Part shown: one piece after another, positions 51,801 to 62,256 of the stretch
How the letters are laid out: each line of letters starts with the position of its first letter
How positions within the stretch are numbered: position 1 is the first letter of the stretch
Assembly: GCA_964020085.1 (NCBI GenBank)
Contig: OZ026604.1
Span: forward strand, 25,885,427-25,949,426
DNA length: 64,000 bases
Direction: 5' to 3'
From: Micromussa lordhowensis
Lineage: Eukaryota; Cnidaria; Anthozoa; Scleractinia; Lobophylliidae
Made by a program: the position numbers and the translations under genes
The notes under the pieces: generated by a model
Seen by the model: only the letters and a program-made list of their open reading frames with translations
Told to the model about the DNA's origin: nothing
Databases searched by the model: none

Positions 51801-54800
51801 TGCTAATTAGCCGAACTTTGCGCGCGTCGCAACTTTGCAAACTAATACCACCAAAGCACTCCCGGGGTCGGTCCGGGTCCAAATGCGAAGTATCGGAGCT
51901 GCGCGAAATCTCCCACTATGCTAATCAGCCCGCAGATCCCCAGGCGTGGCCGGCTGGCTGACTCGTTAGCCGAGCTTGACGCGTGTCGCAACTTGGCAAA
52001 CTAATGGCACCAAAGCACTCCTGGGGTGGGTCCGGGTCCACATGCAAAGTTTCGGAGCTGCGCGACATCTCGCACTATGCTAACCAGCCCGTTTGCTAAT
52101 TAGCCGAACTTTGCGCGCGTCGCAACTTTGCAAACTAATACCACCAAAGCACTCCCGGGGTCGGTCCGGGTCCAAATGCGAAGTATCGGAGCTGCGCGAA
52201 ATCTCCCACTATGCTAATCAGCCCGCAGATCCCCAGGCGTGGCCGGCTGGCTGACTCGTTAGCCGAGCTTGACGCGTGTCGCAACTTGGCAAACTAATGG
52301 CACCAAAGCACTCCTGGGGTGGGTCCGGGTCCACATGCAAAGTTTCGGAGCTGCGCGACATCTCGCACTATGCTAACCAGCCCGTTTGCTAATTAGCCGA
52401 ACTTTGCGCGCGTCGCAACTTTGCAAACTAATACCACCAAAGCACTCCCGGGGTCGGTCCGGGTCCAAATGCGAAGTATCGGAGCTGCGCGAAATCTCCC
52501 ACTATGCTAATCAGCCCGCAGATCCCCAGGCGTGGCCGGCTGGCTGACTCGTTAGCCGAGCTTGACGCGTGTCGCAACTTGGCAAACTAATGGCACCAAA
52601 GCACTCCTGGGGTGGGTCCGGGTCCACATGCAAAGTTTCGGAGCTGCGCGACATCTCGCACTATGCTAACCAGCCCGTTTGCTAATTAGCCGAACTTTGC
52701 GCGCGTCGCAACTTTGCAAACTAATACCACCAAAGCACTCCCGGGGTCGGTCCGGGTCCAAATGCGAAGTATCGGAGCTGCGCGAAATCTCCCACTATGC
52801 TAATCAGCCCGCAGATCCCCAGGCGTGGCCGGCTGGCTGACTCGTTAGCCGAGCTTGACGCGTGTCGCAACTTGGCAAACTAATGGCACCAAAGCACTCC
52901 TGGGGTGGGTCCGGGTCCACATGCAAAGTTTCGGAGCTGCGCGACATCTCGCACTATGCTAACCAGCCCGTTTGCTAATTAGCCGAACTTTGCGCGCGTC
53001 GCAACTTTGCAAACTAATACCACCAAAGCACTCCCGGGGTCGGTCCGGGTCCAAATGCGAAGTATCGGAGCTGCGCGAAATCTCCCACTATGCTAATCAG
53101 CCCGCAGATCCCCAGGCGTGGCCGGCTGGCTGACTCGTTAGCCGAGCTTGACGCGTGTCGCAACTTGGCAAACTAATGGCACCAAAGCACTCCTGGGGTG
53201 GGTCCGGGTCCACATGCAAAGTTTCGGAGCTGCGCGACATCTCGCACTATGCTAACCAGCCCGTTTGCTAATTAGCCGAACTTTGCGCGCGTCGCAACTT
53301 TGCAAACTAATACCACCAAAGCACTCCCGGGGTCGGTCCGGGTCCAAATGCGAAGTATCGGAGCTGCGCGAAATCTCCCACTATGCTAATCAGCCCGCAG
53401 ATCCCCAGGCGTGGCCGGCTGGCTGACTCGTTAGCCGAGCTTGACGCGTGTCGCAACTTGGCAAACTAATGGCACCAAAGCACTCCTGGGGTGGGTCCGG
53501 GTCCACATGCAAAGTTTCGGAGCTGCGCGACATCTCGCACTATGCTAACCAGCCCGTTTGCTAATTAGCCGAACTTTGCGCGCGTCGCAACTTTGCAAAC
53601 TAATACCACCAAAGCACTCCCGGGGTCGGTCCGGGTCCAAATGCGAAGTATCGGAGCTGCGCGAAATCTCCCACTATGCTAATCAGCCCGCAGATCCCCA
53701 GGCGTGGCCGGCTGGCTGACTCGTTAGCCGAGCTTGACGCGTGTCGCAACTTGGCAAACTAATGGCACCAAAGCACTCCTGGGGTGGGTCCGGGTCCACA
53801 TGCAAAGTTTCGGAGCTGCGCGACATCTCGCACTATGCTAACCAGCCCGTTTGCTAATTAGCCGAACTTTGCGCGCGTCGCAACTTTGCAAACTAATACC
53901 ACCAAAGCACTCCCGGGGTCGGTCCGGGTCCAAATGCGAAGTATCGGAGCTGCGCGAAATCTCCCACTATGCTAATCAGCCCGCAGATCCCCAGGCGTGG
54001 CCGGCTGGCTGACTCGTTAGCCGAGCTTGACGCGTGTCGCAACTTGGCAAACTAATGGCACCAAAGCACTCCTGGGGTGGGTCCGGGTCCACATGCAAAG
54101 TTTCGGAGCTGCGCGACATCTCGCACTATGCTAACCAGCCCGTTTGCTAATTAGCCGAACTTTGCGCGCGTCGCAACTTTGCAAACTAATACCACCAAAG
54201 CACTCCCGGGGTCGGTCCGGGTCCAAATGCGAAGTATCGGAGCTGCGCGAAATCTCCCACTATGCTAATCAGCCCGCAGATCCCCAGGCGTGGCCGGCTG
54301 GCTGACTCGTTAGCCGAGCTTGACGCGTGTCGCAACTTGGCAAACTAATGGCACCAAAGCACTCCTGGGGTGGGTCCGGGTCCACATGCAAAGTTTCGGA
54401 GCTGCGCGACATCTCGCACTATGCTAACCAGCCCGTTTGCTAATTAGCCGAACTTTGCGCGCGTCGCAACTTTGCAAACTAATACCACCAAAGCACTCCC
54501 GGGGTCGGTCCGGGTCCAAATGCGAAGTATCGGAGCTGCGCGAAATCTCCCACTATGCTAATCAGCCCGCAGATCCCCAGGCGTGGCCGGCTGGCTGACT
54601 CGTTAGCCGAGCTTGACGCGTGTCGCAACTTGGCAAACTAATGGCACCAAAGCACTCCTGGGGTGGGTCCGGGTCCACATGCAAAGTTTCGGAGCTGCGC
54701 GACATCTCGCACTATGCTAACCAGCCCGTTTGCTAATTAGCCGAACTTTGCGCGCGTCGCAACTTTGCAAACTAATACCACCAAAGCACTCCCGGGGTCG

Positions 54801-55014
54801 GTCCGGGTCCAAATGCGAAGTATCGGAGCTGCGCGAAATCTCCCACTATGCTAATCAGCCCGCAGATCCCCAGGCGTGGCCGGCTGGCTGACTCGTTAGC
54901 CGAGCTTGACGCGTGTCGCAACTTGGCAAACTAATGGCACCAAAGCACTCCTGGGGTGGGTCCGGGTCCACATGCAAAGTTTCGGAGCTGCGCGACATCT
55001 CGCACTATGCTAAC
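48801..55014 (+). repeat. Homogeneous tract, about 21 units without visible variants
   Basis: About 6.2 kb of consecutive units in which I could find no departure from consensus by reading. The next change is at 55015 (aaccag to aactag), followed by one at 55842. Elsewhere in the window nearly every one or two units has a private change. This is either a very recent amplification or homogenisation, or an assembly region where similar reads were merged. Confidence 0.75.
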
Positions 55015-58000
55015 TAGCCCGTTTGCTAATTAGCCGAACTTTGCGCGCGTCGCAACTTTGCAAACTAATACCACCAAAGCACTCCCGGGGTCGGTCCGGG
55101 TCCAAATGCGAAGTATCGGAGCTGCGCGAAATCTCCCACTATGCTAATCAGCCCGCAGATCCCCAGGCGTGGCCGGCTGGCTGACTCGTTAGCCGAGCTT
55201 GACGCGTGTCGCAACTTGGCAAACTAATGGCACCAAAGCACTCCTGGGGTGGGTCCGGGTCCACATGCAAAGTTTCGGAGCTGCGCGACATCTCGCACTA
55301 TGCTAACCAGCCCGTTTGCTAATTAGCCGAACTTTGCGCGCGTCGCAACTTTGCAAACTAATACCACCAAAGCACTCCCGGGGTCGGTCCGGGTCCAAAT
55401 GCGAAGTATCGGAGCTGCGCGAAATCTCCCACTATGCTAATCAGCCCGCAGATCCCCAGGCGTGGCCGGCTGGCTGACTCGTTAGCCGAGCTTGACGCGT
55501 GTCGCAACTTGGCAAACTAATGGCACCAAAGCACTCCTGGGGTGGGTCCGGGTCCACATGCAAAGTTTCGGAGCTGCGCGACATCTCGCACTATGCTAAC
55601 CAGCCCGTTTGCTAATTAGCCGAACTTTGCGCGCGTCGCAACTTTGCAAACTAATACCACCAAAGCACTCCCGGGGTCGGTCCGGGTCCAAATGCGAAGT
55701 ATCGGAGCTGCGCGAAATCTCCCACTATGCTAATCAGCCCGCAGATCCCCAGGCGTGGCCGGCTGGCTGACTCGTTAGCCGAGCTTGACGCGTGTCGCAA
55801 CTTGGCAAACTAATGGCACCAAAGCACTCCTGGGGTGGGTCTGGGTCCACATGCAAAGTTTCGGAGCTGCGCGACATCTCGCACTATGCTAACCAGCCCG
55901 TTTGCTAATTAGCCGAACTTTGCGCGCGTCGCAACTTTGCAAACTAATACCACCAAAGCACTCCCGGGGTCGGTCCGGGTCCAAATGCGAAGTATCGGAG
56001 CTGCGCGAAATCTCCCACTATGCTAATCAGCCCGCAGATCCCCAGGCCTGGCCGGCTGGCTGACTCGTTAGCCGAGCTTGACGCGTGTCGCAACTTGGCA
56101 AACTAATGGCACCAAAGCACTCCTGGGGTGGGTCCGGGTCCACATGCAAAGTTTCGGAGCTGCGCGACATCTCGCACTATGCTAACCAGCCCGTTTGCTA
56201 ATTAGCCGAACTTTGCGCGCGTCGCAACTTTGCAAACTAATACCACCAAAGCACTCCCGGGGTCGGTCCGGGTCCAAATGCGAAGTATCGGAGCTGCGCG
56301 AAATCTCCCACTATGCTAATCAGCCCGCAGATCCCCAGGCGTGGCCGGCTGGCTGACTCGTTAGCCGAGCTTGACGCGTGTCGCAACTTGGCAAACTAAT
56401 GGCACCAAAGCACTCCTGGGGTGGGTCCGGGTCCACATGCAAAGTTTCGGAGCTGCGCGACATCTCGCACTATCCTAACCAGCCCGTTTCCTAATTAGCC
56501 GAACTTTGCGCGCGTCGCAACTTTGCAAACTAATACCACCAAAGCACTCCCGGGGTCGGTCTGGGTCCAAATGCGAAGTATCGGAGCTGCGCGAAATCTC
56601 CCACTATGCTAATCAGCCCGCAGATCCCCAGGCGTGGCCGGCTGGCTGACTCGTTAGCCGAGCTTGACGCGTGTCGCAACTTGGCAAACTAATGGCACCA
56701 AAGCACTCCTGGAGTGGGTCCGGGTCCACATGCAAAGTTTCGGAGCTGCGCGACATCTCGCACTATGCTAACCAGCCCGTTTGCTAATTAGCCGAACTTT
56801 GCGTGCGTCGCAACTTTGCAAACTAATACCACCAAAGCACTCCCGGGGTCGGTCCGGGTCCAAATGCGAAGTATCGGAGCTGCGCGAAATCTCCCACTAT
56901 GGTATTCAGCCCGCAGATCCCCAGGCGTGGCCGGCTGGCTGACTCGTTAGCCGAACTTGACGCGTGTCGCAACTTGGCAAACTAATGGCACCAAAGCACT
57001 CCTGGGGTGGGTCCGGGTCCACATGCAAAGTTTCGGAGCTGCGCGACATCTCGCACTATGCTAACCAGCCCGTTTGCTAATTAGCCGAACTTTGCGCGCG
57101 TCGCAACTTTGCAAACTAATACCACCAAAGCACTCCCGGGGTCGGTCCGGGTCCAAATGCGAAGTATCGGAGCTGCGCGAAATCTCCCACTATGCTAATC
57201 AGCCCGCAGATCCCCAGGCGTGGCCGGCTGGCTGACTCGTTAGCCGAGCTTGACGCGTGTCGCAACTTGGCAAACTAATGGCACCAAAGCACTCCTGGGG
57301 TGGGTCCGGGTCCATATGCAAAGTTTCGGAGCTGCGCGACATCTCGCACTATGCTAACCAGCCCGTTTGCTAATTAGCCGAACTTTGCGCGCGTCGCAAC
57401 TTTGCAAACTAATACCACCAAAGCACTCCCGGGGTCGGTCCGGGTCCAAATGCGAAGTATCGGAGCTGCGCGAAATCTCCCACTATGCTAATCAGCCCGC
57501 AGATCCCCAGGCGTGGCCGGCTGGCTGACTCGTTAGCCGAGCTTGACGCGTGTCGCAACTTGGCAAACTAATGGCACCAAAGCACTCCTGGGGTGGGTCC
57601 GGGTCCACATGCAAAGTTTCGGAGCTGCGCGACATCTCGCACTATGCTAACCAGCCCGTTTGCTAATTAGCCGAACTTTGCGCGCGTCGCAACTTTGCAA
57701 ACTAATACCACCAAAGCACTCCCGGGGTCGGTCCGGGTCCAAATGCGAAGTATCGGAGCTGCGCGAAATCTCCCACTATGCTAATCAGCCCGCAGATCCC
57801 CAGGCGTGGCCGGCTGGCTGACTCGTTAGCCGAGCTTGACGCGTGTCGCAACTTGGCAAACTAATGGCACCAAAGCACTCCTGGGGTGGGTCCGGGTCCA
57901 CATGCAAAGTTTCGGAGCTGCGCGACATCTCGCACTATGCTAACCAGCCCGTTTGCTAATTAGCCGAACTTTGCGCGCGTCGCAACTTTGCAAACTAATA

Positions 58001-58645
58001 CCACCAAAGCACTCCCGGGGTCGGACCGGGTCCAAATGCGAAGTATCGGAGCTGCGCGAAATCTCCCACTATGCTAATCAGCCCGCAGATCCCCAGGCGT
58101 GGCCGGCTGGCTGACTCGTTAGCCGAGCTTGACGCGTGTCGCAACTTGGCAAACTAATGGCACCAAAGCACTCCTGGGGTGGGTCCGGGTCCACATGCAA
58201 AGTTTCGGAGCTGCGCGACATCTCGCACTATGCTAACCAGCCCGTTTGCTAATTAGCCGAACTTTGCGCGCGACGCAACTTTGCAAACTAATACCACCAA
58301 AGCACTCCCGGGGTCGGTCCGGGTCCAAATGCGAAGTATCGGAGCTGCGCGAAATCTCCCACTATGCTAATCAGCCCGCAGATCCCCAGGCGTGGCCGGC
58401 TGGCTGACTCGTTAGCCGAGCTTGACGCGTGTCACAACTTGGCAAACTAATGGCACCAAAGCACTCCTGGGGTGGGTCCGGGTCCACATGCAAAGTTTCG
58501 GAGCTGCGCGACATCTCGCACTATGCTAACCAGCCCGTTTGCTAATTAGCCGAACTTTTCGCGCGTCGCAACTTTGCAAACTAATACCACCAAAGCACTC
58601 CCGGGGTCGGTCCGGGTCCAAATGCGAAGTATCGGAGCTGCGCGA
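55015..58645 (+). repeat. Units with scattered private variants
   Basis: Variants include 55842 (ccggg to ctggg), 56048 (gcgtgg to gcctgg), 56474 with 56490 in one B half (tatgcta to tatccta and gctaatt to cctaatt), 56562, 56713, 56804, the double change at 56902 and 56905 (gctaat to ggtatt), 56955, 57315, 58025 (ggtcc to ggacc), 58273, 58434 and 58559. No repeated marker pairs with HOR spacing were found. There are no genes or other elements. Confidence 0.82.
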
Positions 58646-59561
58646 CATCTCCCACTATGCTAATCAGCCCGCAGATCCCCAGGCGTGGCCGGCTGGCTGA
58701 CTCGTTAGCCGAGCTTGACGCGTGTCGCAACTTGGCAAACTAATGGCACCAAAGCACTCCTGGGGTGGGTCCGGGTTCACATGCAAAGTTTAGGAGCTGC
58801 GCGACATCTCGCACTATGCTAACCAGCCCGTTTGCTAATTAGCCGAACTTTGCGCGCGTCGCAACTTTGCAAACTAATACCACCAAAGCACTCCCGGGGT
58901 CGGTCCGGGTCCAAATGCGAAGTATCGGAGCTGCGCGACATCTCCCACTATGCTAATCAGCCCGCAGATCCCCAGGCATGGCCGGCTGGCTGACTCGTTA
59001 GCCGAGCTTGACACGTGTCGCAACTTGGCAAACTAATGGCACCAAAGCACTCCTGGGGTGGGTCCGGGTCCACATGCAAAGTTTCGGAGCTGCGCGACAT
59101 CTCGCACTATGCTAACCAGCCCGTTTGCTAATTAGCCGAACTTTGCGCGCGTCGCAACTTTGCAAACTAATACCACCAAAGCGCGCGTCGCAACTTTGCA
59201 AACTAATACCACCAAAGCACTCCCGGGGTCGGTCCGGGTCCAAATGCGAAGTATCGGAGCTGCGCGAAATCTCCCACTATGCTAATCAGCCCGCAGATCC
59301 CCAGGCGTGGCCGGCTGGCTGACTCGTTAGCCGAGCTTGACGCGTGTCGCAACTTGGCAAACTAATGGCACCAAAGCACTCCTGGGGTGGGTCCGGGTCC
59401 ACATGCAAAGTTTCGGAGCTGCGCGACATCTCGAACTATGCTAACCAGCCCGTTTGCTAATTAGCCGAACTTTGCGCGCGTCGCAACTTTGCAAACTAAT
59501 ACCACCAAAGCACTCCCGGGGTCGGTCCGGGTCCAAATGCGAAGTATCGAAGCTGCGCGAC
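58646..59561 (+). repeat. Cluster of A halves carrying the B-type base
   Basis: Half A reads gcgacatctcc rather than gcgaaatctcc at 58646, 58939 and 59561, and again at 61319. The spacings are 1 unit, 2 units plus the 36-bp insertion, and 6 units. The same change occurs at 18244 and nowhere else noticed. It restores the base normally found at the matching position in half B, so it may have entered by conversion from B and then spread locally. Confidence 0.8.
59145..59216 (+). repeat. 36-bp tandem duplication within half A (second locus)
   Basis: Two adjacent copies (59145-59180 and 59181-59216) of the same 36-bp segment duplicated at 18450-18521, with identical breakpoints. The duplication again lies 242 bp downstream of a gcgacatctcc change (58939 here, 18244 there). 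Unlike the first locus, the bases after the duplication are consensus. This is the only indel in the 56 complete units right of the gap. Confidence 0.93.
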
Positions 59562-60489
59562 ATCTCCCACTATGCTAATCAGCCCGCAGATCCCCAGGCG
59601 TGGCCGGCTGGCTGACTCGTTAGCCGAGCTTGACGCGTGTCGCAACTTGGCAAACTAATGGCACCAAAGCACTCCTGGGGTGGGTCCGGGTCCACATGCA
59701 AAGTTTCGGAGCTGCGCGACATCTCGCACTATGCTAACCAGCCCGTTTGCTAATTAGCCGAACTTTGCGCGCGTCGGAACTTTGCAAACTAATACCACCA
59801 AAGCACTCCCGGGGTCGGTCCGGGTCCAAATGCGAAGTATCGGAGCTGCGCGAAATCTCCCACTATGCTAATCAGCCCGCAGATCCCCAGGCGTGGCCGG
59901 CTGGCTGACTCGTTAGCCGAGCTTGACGCGTGTCGCAACTTGGCAAACTAATGGCACCAAAGCACTCCTGGGGTGGGTCCGGGTCCACATGCAAAGTTTC
60001 GGAGCTGCGCGACATCTCGCACTATGCTAACCAGCCCGTTTGCTAATTAGCCGAACTTTGCGCGCGTCGCAACTTTGCAAACTAATACCACCAAAGCACT
60101 CCCGGGGTCGGTCCGGGTCCAAATGCGAAGTATCGGAGCTGCGCGAAATCTCCCACTATGCTAATCAGCCCGCAGATCCCCAGGCGTGGCCGGCTGGCTG
60201 ACTCGTTAGCCGAGCTTGACGCGTGTCGCAACTTGGCAAACTAATGGCACCAAAGCACTCCTGGGGTGGGTCCGGGTCCACATGCAAAGTTTCGGAGCTG
60301 CGCGACATCTCGCATTATGCTAACCAGCCCGTTTGCTAATTAGCCGAACTTTGCGCGCGTCGCAACTTTGCAAACTAATACCACCAAAGCACTCCCGGGG
60401 TCGGTCCGGGTCCAAATGCGAAGTATCGGAGCTGCGCGAAATCTCCCACTATGCTAATCAGCCCGCAGATCCCCAGGCGTGGCCGGCTG

Positions 60490-62256
60490 CCTGACTTGTT
60501 AGCCGAGCTTGACGCGTGTCGCAACTTGGCAAACTAATGGCACCAAAGCACTCCTGGGGTGGGTCCGGGTCCACATGCAAAGTTTCGGAGCTGCGCGACA
60601 TCTCGCACTATGCTAACCAGCCCGTTTGCTAATTAGCCGAACTTTGCGCGCATCGCAACTTTGCAAACTAATACCACCAAAGCACTCCCGGGGTCGGTCC
60701 GGGTCCAAATGCGAAGTATCGGAGCTGCGCGAAATCTCCCACTATGCTAATCAGCCCGCAGATCCCCAGGCGTAGCCGGCTGGCTGACTCATTAGCCGAG
60801 CTTGACGCGTGTCGCAACTTGGCAAACTAATGGCACCAAAGCACTCCTGGGGTGGGTCCGGGTCCACATGCAAAGTTTCGGAGCTGCGCGACATCTCGCA
60901 CTATGCTAACCAGCCCGTTTGCTAATTAGCCGAACTTTGCGCGCGTCGCAACTTTGCAAACTAATACCACCAAAGCACTCCCGGGGTCGGTCCGGGTCCA
61001 AATGCGAAGTATCGGAGCTGCGCGAAATCTCCCACTATGCTAATCAGCCCGCAGATCCCCAGGCGTGGCCGGCTGGCTGACTCGTTAGCCGAGCTTGACG
61101 CGTGTCGCAACTTGGCAAACTAATGGCACCAAAGCACTCCTGGGGTGGGTCCGGGTCCACATGCAAAGTTTCGGAGCTGCGCGACATCTCGCACTATGCT
61201 AACCAGCCCGTTTGCTAATTAGCCGAACTTTGCGCGCGTCGCAACTTTGCAAACTAATACCACCAAAGCACTCCCGGGGTCGGTCCGGGTCCAAATGCGA
61301 AGTATCGGAGCTGCGCGACATCTCCCACTATGCTAATCAGCCCGCAGATCCCCAGGCGTGGCCGGCTGGCTGACTCGTTAGCCGAGCTTGACGCGTGTCG
61401 CAACTTGGCAAACTAATGGCACCAAAGCACTCCTGGGGTGGGTCCGGGTCCACATGCAAAGTTTCGGAGCTGCGCGACATCTCGCACTATGCTAACCAGC
61501 CCGTTTGCTAATTAGCCGAACTTTGCGCGCGTCGCAACTTTGCAAACTAATACCACCAAAGCACTCCCGGGGTCAGTCCGGGTCCAAATGCGAAGTATCG
61601 GAGCTGCGCGAAATCTCCCACTATGCTAATCAGCCCGCAGATCCCCAGGCGTGGCCGGCTGGCTGACTCATTAGCCGAGCTTGACGCGTGTCGCAACTTG
61701 GCAAACTAATGGCACCAAAGCACTCCTGGGGTGGGTCCGGGTCCACATGCAAAGTTTCGGAGCTGCGCGACATCTCGCACTATGCTAACCAGCCCGTTTG
61801 CTAATTAGCCGAACTTTGCGCGCGTCGCAACTTTGCAAACTAATACCACCAAAGCACTCCCGGGGTCGGTCCGGGTCCAAATGCGAAGTATCGGAGCTGC
61901 GCGAAATCTCCCACTATGCTAATCAGCCCGCAGATCCCCAGGCGTGGCCGGCTGCCTGACTCGTTAGCCGAGCTTGACGCGTGTCGCAACTTGGCAAACT
62001 AATGGCACCAAAGCACTCCTGGGGTGGGTCCGGGTCCACATGCAAAGTTTCGGAGCTGCGCGACATCTCGCACTATGCTAACCAGCCCGTTTGCTAATTA
62101 GCCGAACTTTGCGCGCATCGCAACTTTGCAAACTAATACCACCAAAGCACTCCCGGGGTCGGTCCGGGTCGAAATGCGAAGTATCGGAGCTGCGCGAAAT
62201 CTCCCACTATGCTAATCAGCCCGCAGATCCCCAGGCGTAGCCGGCTGGCTGACTCA
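60490..62256 (+). repeat. 5-unit higher-order duplication (period 1465 bp)
   Basis: Four linked markers, ggctgcctg (60490), gcgcatcgc (60652), gcgtagcc (60774) and actcatta (60791), recur at 61955, 62117, 62239 and 62256, each exactly 5 x 293 = 1465 bp later. actcatta also occurs at 61670, 3 units after 60791. The first copy has a private gacttg beside ggctgcctg. It shares the 5-unit size with the 19-21 kb block but none of its markers. Confidence 0.9.

Noticed and set aside
18430..59322. 65-codon frames at 18430 and 59125 sharing an internally repeated peptide
   Set aside because: They arise from the 36-bp in-frame tandem duplication in the satellite. The DNA-level duplication is the real feature.
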